This document shows positions 15,059 to 24,111 of a DNA stretch of 58,900 nucleotides, piece after piece. Position numbers and translations under genes: made by a program. The notes beneath the pieces are model-generated. The model worked only from the letters and a program-made list of their open reading frames with translations. It did not search any database and was not told the origin of the DNA. Location: assembly GCA_021287165.1 (NCBI GenBank), contig JAJTAY010000042.1, positions 1 through 58,900 of the forward strand, read 5' to 3'. How positions within the stretch are numbered: position 1 is the first letter of the stretch; every line of letters starts with the position of its first letter. Origin of the DNA: Bacteroidia bacterium. Its GTDB lineage: Bacteria > Bacteroidota > Bacteroidia > Bacteroidales > F082.

Positions 15059-16252
15059 ATGCTCAATAACCGTCAACTTTTCCAGCTGCACATGGGATTG
15101 CCTTCGGTGGCAGACGATCCGGTGGAAATTGTATCGGCTTCGGGCATTTATCTTTATGACGATTTTGGCAATCGCTATATCGACCTTGTATCGGGCGTTT
15201 CGGTGAGCAATGTGGGGCATCGCCATCCTCATGTGATTAAAGCGATAAAGGAACAACTTGAGCATTATATGCATGTGATGGTTTACGGCAAGTTTGTACA
15301 CGCCCCACAGGTGAAGCTGGCTAAGTTGCTTACCGATCAACTGCCAGCTTCGCTCGACAGCGTCTATTTTGTCAACTCAGGTTCCGAAGCGATAGAAGGT
15401 GCGATAAAGCTGGCAAAAAGAGCCACCAGCCGGAGCGAGATCGTTTATTTCCGCAACGCCTATCATGGCGGAACTGCCGGTGCACTGAGCCTGCTGGGGC
15501 ACGAAAATATGAAAAACGCCTTCCGGCCACTCGTTCCGGGAGGACGAATGCTCGACTTTAACAATTTCGAACAGATTACGCAGATCAGCACCAACACGGC
15601 AGCTGTCCTTATAGAGCCAATTCAAGCCGAAGCAGGGATAATTCTTCCCGAACCGGGCTATCTGGAAGCCTTGCGCGAACGTTGCAACCAAACAGATGCC
15701 CTGCTCATTTTTGATGAAATACAGATGGGTTTCGGCAGAACAGGAAAGCTGTTTGCTTTTGAGCATTACGGCGTAGTGCCTGATATTCTTTGTCTTGCCA
15801 AAGCCATGGGCGGAGGCATGCCAATCGGGGCCTTTGTGGCCTCACGCCAGTTGATGCATTCGTTAACCCATCTTCCCGAATTGGGCCATATCACCACATT
15901 TGGCGGCCATCCGGTGTCGTGTGCCGCCTCACTGGCTGCTTTGGAGGTTATTTTAAACGAAGGGCTACACCATAATGCCGAAGCCAAAGGTCAACGCTTC
16001 CAGAGGCGCCTTGCACAGCATCCGGCTTTATCAGCCATCAGGCGAAAAGGGCTGATGTTAGGTCTGCAGCTCAAAGAAGAGCTTGATATTAATGTTTTGA
16101 TGAAAGTATTCAAGAAAAATCGTCTCGTAGTGGATCAGTTTCTATTCAACCACAACAGCTTCCGGATAGCCCCACCGCTCACTATAACCATAAACGAAAT
16201 TGACGAAACCTCCAATTTAGTAGAAGCATCCTTAAACACTTGCCTGAAATGA
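15059..16252 (+). CDS. Class III PLP-dependent aminotransferase
   Basis: Class III (ornithine/acetylornithine/4-aminobutyrate type) aminotransferase of 397 residues. The PLP lysine is Lys248 in CLAKAMGGG, with Asp219-Glu220 in LLIFDEIQ holding the pyridine nitrogen, Tyr135-His136 stacking on the ring, and the phosphate site NSGSEA at 106-111. The family transfers an omega-amino group to 2-oxoglutarate; the donor cannot be fixed from sequence. A TACCTTTG promoter element (15034-15041) lies 17 bases upstream. The stop codon overlaps the start of the gamma-glutamyltransferase gene (ATGA), so the two are translationally coupled. Confidence 0.85.
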   Translation: MLNNRQLFQLHMGLPSVADDPVEIVSASGIYLYDDFGNRYIDLVSGVSVSNVGHRHPHVIKAIKEQLEHYMHVMVYGKFVHAPQVKLAKLLTDQLPASLDSVYFVNSGSEAIEGAIKLAKRATSRSEIVYFRNAYHGGTAGALSLLGHENMKNAFRPLVPGGRMLDFNNFEQITQISTNTAAVLIEPIQAEAGIILPEPGYLEALRERCNQTDALLIFDEIQMGFGRTGKLFAFEHYGVVPDILCLAKAMGGGMPIGAFVASRQLMHSLTHLPELGHITTFGGHPVSCAASLAALEVILNEGLHHNAEAKGQRFQRRLAQHPALSAIRRKGLMLGLQLKEELDINVLMKVFKKNRLVVDQFLFNHNSFRIAPPLTITINEIDETSNLVEASLNTCLK

Positions 16253-17940
16253 AAAAAATAAACTATTTACTTGTTGCGCTGCTAGTTGTACTCGCTGATG
16301 CAAATGCACAGGACCGAATTACCGGACGGAATTTTGCCACCCGTTCGGAGGTAATTGCACGTAATGGTATTGCGGCAACAAGTCATCCCCTGGCCACACA
16401 GGTTGCCCTGCAAATTTTGCGTCAGGGCGGAACAGCCGTTGATGCTGCCATAGCAGCAAATGCTGTGCTTGGTTTGGTCGAGCCTACGGGATGTGGCATA
16501 GGCGGCGATCTTTTCGCCATTGTTTGGGACGAAGACAGTAAGAAACTTTACGGGCTAAATGCTTCCGGGCGCTCACCGGCAAAACTGACCTTTGACTATT
16601 TCCGAAAAAATAAAATCAAAACCATCCCCTCCTTCGGCCCTTTGTCGGTTTCCGTTCCCGGTTGTGTTGATGGCTGGAATGAGCTGCACAAGCGTTTTGG
16701 CAAATTGCCTCAGTCAGCACTCCTTGAGCCGGCTATTCGCTATGCCGAAGAAGGCTTTCCGCTCACCGAAGTGATCGCTTACTACTGGAAAACCAATGCC
16801 GAGCGCTTAAAACAATACCCGGGCTTTTCGCGTGTTTTTCTGCCCGATGGCAATGCACCGGAGAAAGGTGAGATTTTCCGCAATCCATGGCTGGCTAATA
16901 CCTACAAGATTCTCGCCCGCGAGGGTTTCCGCACCTTTTATGAAGGCGAAATAGCTTCAACCATAGAGCGCTATATGCTCGACAACGAAGGTTTTCTTAC
17001 TGCAGCCGATCTGGCAGCGCACAAATCGGAATGGGTCAATCCTGTTTCTACCAATTACCGCGGCTATGATGTCTGGCAGCTGCCGCCCAACGGACAGGGC
17101 ATTGCAGTTCTTCAAATGCTCAACATCCTTGAGCTGTACGACATCAAGGGCATGGGTTTTGGCAGCCGCGATTACATTCACACCTTCGTGGAAGCCAAAA
17201 AGCTGGCTTTCGAAGACCGCGCACGCTATTATGCTGATCCCGATTTTGTCAACGTACCGGTTCAGCGGCTGATTTCGAAAGAATATGCCCGCGAGCGTGC
17301 CAAACTGATCGATCCGAACAGGGCCGGCAAGAGTTACCCTGCTGGCATACTCGAAACCGACAACACCATCTACCTCACCGTGGCCGACCAGTGGGGCAAT
17401 ATGGTTTCGCTCATCCAAAGCAATTACCGTGGCATGGGCAGCGGCATGACCCCCACCGGACTGGGCTTTGTGTTGCAGAACCGGGGCGAGTCGTTCAGCC
17501 TCGAACCTGGTCATCCTAATGTTTATGCCCCGGGCAAACGGCCTTTCCATACCATTATTCCCGGTTTTGTGACCAAAGAAGGCAAACCCTGGCTGAGTTT
17601 CGGTTTAATGGGCGGCGCTATGCAGCCTCAGGGCCATGTGCAGGTGCTTGTCAATATGATCGACTTTGGGATGAACCTACAGGAAGCCGGCGATGCCATG
17701 CGCATCAGCCACGAAGGCTCATCGGAACCCACCGGCGAGCGTATGAACGACGGTGGCTGGGTGAACCTGGAATCGGGCTTCAACTACGAAACCATCAGGG
17801 AACTGATGAAGATGGGCCATCGCGTGAAGTTCGACATGGGTGGCTATGGCGGCTATCAGGCAATAATGCGCGATTCCAAAACAGGAGTCTATTACGGAGC
17901 TTCAGAATCGAGGAAAGACGGCCAGGCGGCGGGGTATTGA
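16249..17940 (+). CDS. Gamma-glutamyltransferase family hydrolase
   Basis: N-terminal-nucleophile hydrolase of 563 residues. It has a signal peptide (cleavage near ANA-Q21) and acts in the periplasm. The precursor would cut itself before the nucleophile Thr373 in DNTIYLTVAD to give a large and a small subunit. The family usually has TTH at this point and here it reads TIY, which places it with the YwrD-like branch, whose physiological substrate is less certain than for glutathione-degrading GGT. GGxxMQPQGHVQ at about 455-464 supplies the oxyanion glycines. The start at 16249 (MKKINYLL) overlaps the previous stop; the in-frame ATG three codons earlier is less likely. Coupling to an aminotransferase suggests a role in gamma-glutamyl or amino-acid salvage. 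Confidence 0.85.
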   Translation: MKKINYLLVALLVVLADANAQDRITGRNFATRSEVIARNGIAATSHPLATQVALQILRQGGTAVDAAIAANAVLGLVEPTGCGIGGDLFAIVWDEDSKKLYGLNASGRSPAKLTFDYFRKNKIKTIPSFGPLSVSVPGCVDGWNELHKRFGKLPQSALLEPAIRYAEEGFPLTEVIAYYWKTNAERLKQYPGFSRVFLPDGNAPEKGEIFRNPWLANTYKILAREGFRTFYEGEIASTIERYMLDNEGFLTAADLAAHKSEWVNPVSTNYRGYDVWQLPPNGQGIAVLQMLNILELYDIKGMGFGSRDYIHTFVEAKKLAFEDRARYYADPDFVNVPVQRLISKEYARERAKLIDPNRAGKSYPAGILETDNTIYLTVADQWGNMVSLIQSNYRGMGSGMTPTGLGFVLQNRGESFSLEPGHPNVYAPGKRPFHTIIPGFVTKEGKPWLSFGLMGGAMQPQGHVQVLVNMIDFGMNLQEAGDAMRISHEGSSEPTGERMNDGGWVNLESGFNYETIRELMKMGHRVKFDMGGYGGYQAIMRDSKTGVYYGASESRKDGQAAGY

Positions 17941-18123
17941 ACCTGGTGCTGGTTACTGGGTACAAGGTGCTGGGGAAGAGTTAGTTAATTAGTTTATTTA
18001 GAGTGTTTTAGTTTTTGTTTGGGGTTTGGGGTTTATTGTTCAGTGCTTTTCAACCCGTAACTCGAAAACTCGTAACCCGTAACCAATAACCCGCAACGCG
18101 CAGCAATTACCCGGCACCCAGTC
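17941..18123. repeat. Chromosomal heptad-periodic spacer
   Basis: Between two convergent genes the sequence keeps a 7-base rhythm: GCTGGTT, ACTGGGT, ACAAGGT and GCTGGGG near the left, TGGGGTT twice near 18020, then a run of CCCGTAA, CTCGTAA, CCCGCAA and related units (about 18048-18122). The left and right ends are partly complementary (ACTGGGT and ACCCAGT). No gene is present. Confidence 0.75.
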
Positions 18124-19392
18124 TCACGTTTTCTGCTTCTTCTTTTTGGCTGCAGGAAAGAGTACGTTGTTCAGAATCAGTCTGTAACCCGGAGAATTGG
18201 GGTACATATCGAGATCGGTGGGCGGATCGCCAACCAGATGCTGATAATCTTCGGGGTCGTGGCCGCCGTAAAAAGTCCAGAAACCATTGCCAAATGTGCC
18301 GTGGATGTATCGGTCTTCGCCGAAGCCCTTGTTGTCGGCCAGCACAATCACTTCCGATTTAACGAAGTCTTTGTTGAAAGCCGTGGTCTGGCCCATAAAT
18401 CCCAGGATCACTCTTTCATGGTTTTGCGTAAGCATGGTAGGCACAGGGTCCCATTTGGCCGAAAAATCGAACAAAACAAATAAGTCGTTACTCTGATTGA
18501 TGCTTCGCGAACGATAATTGGTTACGTCGATATTGCTAATCTCGTACTCCATGGGGTTGGTAACCACACTGAAATTGGTGAAGGCAAAGCATTTGTGGTA
18601 GCTGATCATTTCGGGATGACCTGGCCCGATGGGGTCACCATCGAACATCACATCGCAGATATCTAGGCCTTCGGCCGAGATGGCCACATCGAAACTGTCG
18701 GTAGCCGAGCACATGGCAAACATATAGCCACCGCCGGCCACAAACTCACGGATTTTATTGACTACCGCCAGCTTGAGTTGCGAAACTTTCTGAAAACCAT
18801 GCCTTGCCGCTGTGGCTTCCTGCATGCGCACATCTTCCTGATACCATGGAAAATGCCGGTAGCGCGCCCAGAACTTGCCGTATTGCCCGGTGAAGTCTTC
18901 ATGATGCAGGTGCAACCAATCGTAGGTGGGCAAAACGCCCATCAGCACATCGTCGTCGTAGATGATATCATAAGGTATCTCGGCATAGGTAAGCACCAGT
19001 GTAACGGCATCATCCCATGGAAGTTTGTTTTTTGGCGAGTAAACGGCAATGCGCGGGGCCTTTTGCAGCTTCATCTCATCCATATTGGTGCCCATATCGG
19101 CAATCTCAGCCAGAATAGCATCGGCCTGAGCATTGGCAATCACCTGAAAGCTGACATTGCGCAGCCGGCATTCCTTTTCGATATCGGGGTGATGCGGGAT
19201 GAGATAAGAGCCCCCGCGATAGTTGAGCAACCAGCTGATTTCCACGTCCTGAGCCAGCACCCAGTAGGCAATGCCGTAGGCTTTGAGGTGGTTTTGCTGG
19301 CTGTTGTCCATGGGAATTAAAATGTAAGCAGCCCTAAGGCTCAGGGGGCCGAGCATCAAAAACAACAAAAGGGTGTAAATGAGTTTTCGCAT
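18124..19392 (-). CDS. Conserved exported protein with amidotransferase-like fold
   Basis: A 422-residue protein with a signal peptide (cleavage near LRA-A22) and a lysine-rich tail. It belongs to a Bacteroidota family whose opening YILIPMD and HLKAYGIAYW block is well conserved. Public annotations often call such proteins asparagine synthetase B, but I see neither an N-terminal Cys glutaminase nor an ATP-pyrophosphatase motif. The middle region (VNKIREFVAGGGYMFAMCSATDS) resembles a class I glutamine-amidotransferase-like nucleophile elbow with Cys in AMCSAT, and DPEDYQHLVGDP near the end is characteristic. The function is unknown; location is periplasmic. A TACTTTTG element (minus strand, 19398-19405) ends only five bases before the ATG, suggesting a leaderless transcript. 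Confidence 0.65.
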   Translation of the reverse strand: MRKLIYTLLLFLMLGPLSLRAAYILIPMDNSQQNHLKAYGIAYWVLAQDVEISWLLNYRGGSYLIPHHPDIEKECRLRNVSFQVIANAQADAILAEIADMGTNMDEMKLQKAPRIAVYSPKNKLPWDDAVTLVLTYAEIPYDIIYDDDVLMGVLPTYDWLHLHHEDFTGQYGKFWARYRHFPWYQEDVRMQEATAARHGFQKVSQLKLAVVNKIREFVAGGGYMFAMCSATDSFDVAISAEGLDICDVMFDGDPIGPGHPEMISYHKCFAFTNFSVVTNPMEYEISNIDVTNYRSRSINQSNDLFVLFDFSAKWDPVPTMLTQNHERVILGFMGQTTAFNKDFVKSEVIVLADNKGFGEDRYIHGTFGNGFWTFYGGHDPEDYQHLVGDPPTDLDMYPNSPGYRLILNNVLFPAAKKKKQKT

Positions 19393-19464
19393 AGCGGCAA
19401 AAGTAGTCAGTTAGTTATTGAACGGTAATAGTTCAAAAAAATTACCCTAAAACCAATCGTTGAA

Positions 19465-21039
19465 TCAGAACTCGGAGGTGAAATGGAATTTGATGTCTGG
19501 ATATTTTTCCATGGCCGTTTGAAGCGCATAGGGCGAATCGGCAAGAAAGACGTCCCTGCCCTCCTTGTCTAAAGCCAGAAAAGAAGATTTTCGGGCTTTG
19601 AAGTCGTCGAGCATGGCTTTGTTATCGCTGGTTATCCAGGCCGTTTTGTGCAAGGTGATGTGCTCATAACGGCAGCTGGCGCCGTATTCATGCAGCAGTC
19701 GGTACTGAATAACCTCAAATTGCAGCGCTCCCACAGTGCCGATTATTTTGCGGCCTGTAGTCTTGCCCGTAAAGAGCTGAGCCACACCCTCGTCGGTGAG
19801 CTGCTCAAGCCCTTTTGCCAATTGCTTCGATTTCATGGGATCGGCATTTTCAACGTAGCGGAAAAGTTCCGGCGAGAAGCTCGGAATGCCTTTGTAGTGC
19901 AATATCTCGCCTTCGGTTAGCGTATCGCCGATCTTGAAGTTTCCGGCATCATAGAGCCCTACGATGTCGCCGGGGTACATTTCGTCCACCACCGATTTCT
20001 TTTGTGCCATGAAAGCGGTTGGATTGGCAAATTTGAGTTTTCGGTCGAGGCGCACATGGTGATAGGGCTTGTTGCGCTCAAAACGCCCCGACACCACACG
20101 CACAAAGGCAATTCTATCGCGGTGGTTGGGGTCCATATTGGCGTGTATCTTGAATACAAAGCCCGAAAAGGCTTCTTCGTTTGGCTCTACGTGGCGCTCC
20201 TCAGCATCGCGGCCTACTGGCGTGGGCGCAATACGGATAAAACAGTCTAGCAGCTCGCGCACGCCAAAGTTGTTCAGCGCACTGCCAAAAAACACCGGAC
20301 AGATCCTGCCGCTCAGGTAGTCGTCCACTTCAAACTCAGGATAGACCCCGCTGACCAGATCGAGGTCGTCGCGCAGCTGATGAGCAGCATCGCCAATATA
20401 TTGTACGAGAAACGGATTGCTCAGGTCGTCGAAGGCTATGCCCGGTTCTACACGCTGTTTATTGGGTTCGAAAAGATACAGGCTTCGGTCAAAGATGTTA
20501 TAAACTCCACGGAATGTAGGTCCCATGCCGATTGGCCAGCTCAGCGGCGTAACTTTGAGGTGCAGCTTACGCTCAATCTCATCAAGCAGGTCGAAAGGGT
20601 CTTGTCCGGGCCGGTCGAGCTTGTTGATAAAAATCATGATGGGCGTGTGTCGCATACGGCACACTTTGACAAGCTTTTCGGTTTGAGGCTCAACGCCCTT
20701 GGCGGCATCAATCACCACCACCACACTATCCACGGCTGTGAGGGTGCGGTAGGTATCTTCGGCAAAATCCTGGTGACCGGGCGTGTCAAGAATATTAATT
20801 TTGACATCTTTATACTCAAAACCCATTACTGATGTAGCCACCGAGATGCCGCGCTGGCGCTCAATCTCCATCCAGTCGGAGGTGGCGGTTTTGGTGATTT
20901 TGTTCGACTTAACGGCGCCGGCCACCTGAATTGCACCGCCAAAAAGCAGCAGTTTTTCGGTGAGTGTGGTCTTGCCCGCGTCGGGGTGGCTGATGATGGC
21001 AAAGGTGCGTCGGCGTTTAATCTCCTCAATAAAACCCAT
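19465..21039 (-). CDS. prfC: Peptide chain release factor 3
   Basis: RF3 GTPase of 524 residues, the expected length. It removes RF1/RF2 from the ribosome after termination. The G1 motif SHPDAGKTT is at 17-25, followed by the RF3-specific [14 protein letters not shown] switch region, DTPGHQDF (G3) and [10 protein letters not shown] (G4). The C-terminal domains carry [10 protein letters not shown] and YRLLHEYGA, typical of RF3 rather than EF-G. A TACTTTTG promoter element (minus strand, 21055-21062) lies 15 bases before the start. It is a housekeeping gene with no functional tie to its neighbours. Confidence 0.97.
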   Translation of the reverse strand: MGFIEEIKRRRTFAIISHPDAGKTTLTEKLLLFGGAIQVAGAVKSNKITKTATSDWMEIERQRGISVATSVMGFEYKDVKINILDTPGHQDFAEDTYRTLTAVDSVVVVIDAAKGVEPQTEKLVKVCRMRHTPIMIFINKLDRPGQDPFDLLDEIERKLHLKVTPLSWPIGMGPTFRGVYNIFDRSLYLFEPNKQRVEPGIAFDDLSNPFLVQYIGDAAHQLRDDLDLVSGVYPEFEVDDYLSGRICPVFFGSALNNFGVRELLDCFIRIAPTPVGRDAEERHVEPNEEAFSGFVFKIHANMDPNHRDRIAFVRVVSGRFERNKPYHHVRLDRKLKFANPTAFMAQKKSVVDEMYPGDIVGLYDAGNFKIGDTLTEGEILHYKGIPSFSPELFRYVENADPMKSKQLAKGLEQLTDEGVAQLFTGKTTGRKIIGTVGALQFEVIQYRLLHEYGASCRYEHITLHKTAWITSDNKAMLDDFKARKSSFLALDKEGRDVFLADSPYALQTAMEKYPDIKFHFTSEF

Positions 21040-21363
21040 TCAAAAAAATTTTTGCAAAAGTAAGCATTGGCGCCGATCTGAGCTAATAACCTGCCTTTCT
21101 GTCACTAATGAACGGCAATCAAGCCAGTTGCTTCCATCCAATACGACGCTGAAGTGAACATTCCCTCAAGAAAATGATCAAATAAAATCCATTAGCGCTC
21201 TGAAGCCCCAAAGCCAACCACCTTCTCACCTGAATTCAGCGATATAGCCCATGAATCAAGAGAAAATAATTTTATTTTTATAACCAAATAGGTACTGTTA
21301 TCCGCTCTCATATCAAATTTTGTTACGATGTATCATTTTTTTAACTTCTCAATCGTCCTGAGA
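21040..21363. other. Divergent intergenic region
   Basis: About 320 bases between the RF3 gene and the Fisump lipoprotein gene. It holds the RF3 promoter element at 21055-21062. The rest has no gene or clear structure that I can see. Confidence 0.4.
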
Positions 21364-22698
21364 ATGTGTTGCCGCCTGTCATTTGTCAATTACCTGTTAG
21401 CATTGCTTCTGCTAAATGCCTGCAGAGTGGTTCCGGAGATTGCCCAGCCTCCGGTTGTTACTACCCTTGAGGTGACAGATATCTCGACGACCACTGCAAA
21501 AGGAGGAGGTATTGTGGCTGGAAAGGGTGGCGAGCTTAACGCCAGAGGGCTCGTATGGCACACCAGCCCGAAGCCCACCTTGGAGCATAACAGCGGTTCT
21601 ACTTACGAAGGCATAAGCTTTGGAACATTCGAAAGTATCATTACAGGACTCACACACAGCACAACCTATTACGTTAGAGCCTACGCCACAAACATTTTCG
21701 GTGATAAATACGGCGAACAGGTGGAATTCACCACCACATCGGCCACGGGCGCACCAGTGGCGGCTTTTGTTGCAAACGTCAGAACAGGCGCTGTGCCTTT
21801 CGTAGTCAACTTTACCGATCAAAGTGCGAATAAACCCAACAGCTGGATTTGGAACTTTGGAGACGGAACAAACAGCAGCCTTCAAAACCCAATTAAAACA
21901 TTCAATAAACCAGGAAGTTATACCATTTCGCTCACTGCCGTAAACGATATTGGTTCGAACACGCGCACCAAAGAAAATTATATTAATGCAGCGCCAGATT
22001 TGCTGAACAATGGTCTCCCCTGCCCCGGCACACCAGCGGTCATTGATGTTGACGGAAACACCTACAACACCGTACTCATAGGCAACCAATGCTGGATGAA
22101 GGAAAACCTGAGAACAACAAAATACCGTGACGGAAGCCCTGTTTATTACCCCGGCAATAACAATACCTTATGGTCGAGCACTACCACAGGTGCGTATGCC
22201 TGGTACGGCAACGATATCTCGTGGAAAAATACCTACGGCGCCCTGTATAATTGGTTTGCAGTGAACAGTTCCGAAGGGCTCTGTCCCGCTGGATGGCATA
22301 TACCTTCCAAGGCCGAATTGGACCAGTTGGTCGGTTATGTGGTTGCGCAAGGCTACAGCAATAACAACATACAAAACGGCGCAGCCAATGCGCTGAAGTC
22401 GTGCAGGCAGGTGGATTCACCATTCGGCACCATGTGCAACACAAACGCGCATCCGCGCTGGGGACATTGCGAGGATCGTTTTGGCTTTGACGCATTTGGT
22501 TTTGCGGGTCTGGGTGGCGGGCTTCGTCTTAAAGATTTCGATTATATCGGATTAGAAAATTCAGGAATTTTCTGGTCTTCAATGGAACAGTCATCCGATA
22601 AGGCTTGGGGCATGAGCCTCGACCGGCAAACAGGACAGATTAATGTTCTTCATTATTTCAAAATAACCGGTTTGAGTGTAAGATGCTTGAAGGATTAA
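21364..22698 (+). CDS. Fisump-domain lipoprotein with Fn3-like and PKD domains
   Basis: A surface lipoprotein of about 444 residues. After a short hydrophobic signal, the lipobox LLNAC gives the lipidated cysteine. An Fn3-like domain follows (TDISTTTAKGGG to YYVRAYATN), then a PKD domain (AAFVANVRTGAVPFVVNFTDQS, WNFGDGTNS, SYTISLTAVND), then the Fibrobacter succinogenes major paralogous domain (VDGNTYNTVLIGNQCWMKENL, LYNWFA, CPAGWHIPS, WSSM, SVRCLKD). Such proteins sit on the cell surface and are thought to bind polymers or partners; no enzyme site is visible. Start: the ATG at 21364 gives the better signal peptide; an in-frame ATG at 21328 adds 12 residues. It stands alone. Confidence 0.75.
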   Translation: MCCRLSFVNYLLALLLLNACRVVPEIAQPPVVTTLEVTDISTTTAKGGGIVAGKGGELNARGLVWHTSPKPTLEHNSGSTYEGISFGTFESIITGLTHSTTYYVRAYATNIFGDKYGEQVEFTTTSATGAPVAAFVANVRTGAVPFVVNFTDQSANKPNSWIWNFGDGTNSSLQNPIKTFNKPGSYTISLTAVNDIGSNTRTKENYINAAPDLLNNGLPCPGTPAVIDVDGNTYNTVLIGNQCWMKENLRTTKYRDGSPVYYPGNNNTLWSSTTTGAYAWYGNDISWKNTYGALYNWFAVNSSEGLCPAGWHIPSKAELDQLVGYVVAQGYSNNNIQNGAANALKSCRQVDSPFGTMCNTNAHPRWGHCEDRFGFDAFGFAGLGGGLRLKDFDYIGLENSGIFWSSMEQSSDKAWGMSLDRQTGQINVLHYFKITGLSVRCLKD

Positions 22699-23006
22699 AT
22701 AATTAGTTGATGTGATTGCGGTCATTTTAAACATCCACAGGTGCTAAGAATAATATCACAAAGAATTTAATTAACCGACCACATACCAGCAGCCTGCTTT
22801 GATGTATAAAATCCTCATTTCAGGATTAATTAAGATAGATACTTTTTACTAAAGCGCTTTGTAAAAGAGGGATTCCCAATAAAATGTTTTAATTTACTTT
22901 CGCAGAACATTCCATTAACTTGATAATTGACCCTTAAGGTCAAATAATTATTAAATAAATACAGCCTGTTCTTATCTTTGGCCAACAATGCACAGATTAA
23001 AAGGTT
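22699..23006. other. Intergenic region with promoter element
   Basis: About 310 AT-rich bases. A TATCTTTG element at 22972-22979 probably serves the downstream peptidase gene. I see no gene. Confidence 0.4.
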
Positions 23007-24068
23007 ATGAAAAAATTGTCCCTATCATTATTGTTGCTGTTAATTGGTTTGGGCTTTCAAACAACCGCCCAGCAAGCCGGCGAGCTTAAGACACAATTTG
23101 ACCAGCTACGCTACAGGCTCGACGCTTTGGATAAAAACATCGACGACCTGCTTTGGTATCAAAAAGTGGGCGATGTGGCCGACATCGACAAGGTCTATAT
23201 CTATGGGCCGCCACCCGCCAAGGTGAAAAAGCCCGAAAAAACCGGAACAACCAATCCCGTAAAATTCTGGACCTATGTCTTCACGCCCAAAAACATGCAG
23301 AAGGGCCGAAAATATCCGCTCATTGTGCTGCCACACGGTGGCGTTCATGCCGATTTTACGACCTATTATGCGCATATCGTAAGAGAACTTATCGCTCAGG
23401 GCTATGTGGTTACAGCGCCGGAGTACCGTGGCAGTACCGGCTACGGCGAAGCCCTTCAGAAACAAATCGATTACGGAGGCCTTGAGAACGAAGATGTGCT
23501 GGCGGCGCGCAACCATCTTGTAGACAATTATCCATTTATCGATGGCCGCAGAGTGGGAATTGCAGGTTGGAGTCATGGCGGAATGATTGCACTGATGAAT
23601 ATTTTCGACTATCCGGATTCCTATCAGGTGGCTTATGCCGGAGTTCCCGTGAGCGACCTCATTGCCCGCATGGGCTATGCTACCGACGATTATCGACGGT
23701 TGTTTGATGCCGAATACCACATTGGCGCCACGGCCCGCGACAATGTGGAAGAGTATCGCCGTCGTTCGCCGGCCTGGCAGGCGCATAAGCTGAAAACGCC
23801 ACTGCTTATCCACACCACAACTAACGACGATGACGTGTATGTGATTGAAGTGGAACATCTTATCAAGGCTTTAAAAGCAGAAGGCAAAAAATTCGACTAC
23901 GAGATTTTTCAGGATGCCCCCGGTGGCCACAGCTTCGACAGGATGGACACACCCTACGCTTGGAATGCCCGCGTGAAAATTTATAAGCATCTGGCACGCT
24001 ACCTGAAGCCTGAAAGTCCGATTGAAAACGTTGAACAGCTTCGAAAAGCTGCCTACCGTGGCATGTAA
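23007..24068 (+). CDS. Exported S9-type prolyl oligopeptidase-like hydrolase
   Basis: A secreted alpha/beta hydrolase of 353 residues with a signal peptide (cleavage near TTA-Q22). It corresponds to the catalytic domain of the S9 peptidase family without the beta-propeller, which normally limits access to small peptides. The nucleophile is Ser189 in GWSHGG, the acid probably Asp275 in TTNDDDV and the base His308 in GGHSF. An oxyanion HGG motif is at 110-112, and EYRGSTGYG at 139-147 is typical of S9 enzymes. Lack of the propeller and a substrate-unspecific pocket mean it could be an esterase instead. It is convergent with the BatA-type gene and monocistronic. Confidence 0.8.
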   Translation: MKKLSLSLLLLLIGLGFQTTAQQAGELKTQFDQLRYRLDALDKNIDDLLWYQKVGDVADIDKVYIYGPPPAKVKKPEKTGTTNPVKFWTYVFTPKNMQKGRKYPLIVLPHGGVHADFTTYYAHIVRELIAQGYVVTAPEYRGSTGYGEALQKQIDYGGLENEDVLAARNHLVDNYPFIDGRRVGIAGWSHGGMIALMNIFDYPDSYQVAYAGVPVSDLIARMGYATDDYRRLFDAEYHIGATARDNVEEYRRRSPAWQAHKLKTPLLIHTTTNDDDVYVIEVEHLIKALKAEGKKFDYEIFQDAPGGHSFDRMDTPYAWNARVKIYKHLARYLKPESPIENVEQLRKAAYRGM

Positions 24069-24111
24069 AACCAAGTGACAATGACTGAGCGGTAAATGGA
24101 AAGTGCTGCTT

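Noticed and set aside
18124..19392. Asparagine synthetase B as product name
   Set aside because: No N-terminal Cys glutaminase or ATP-pyrophosphatase motif; a signal peptide is present.
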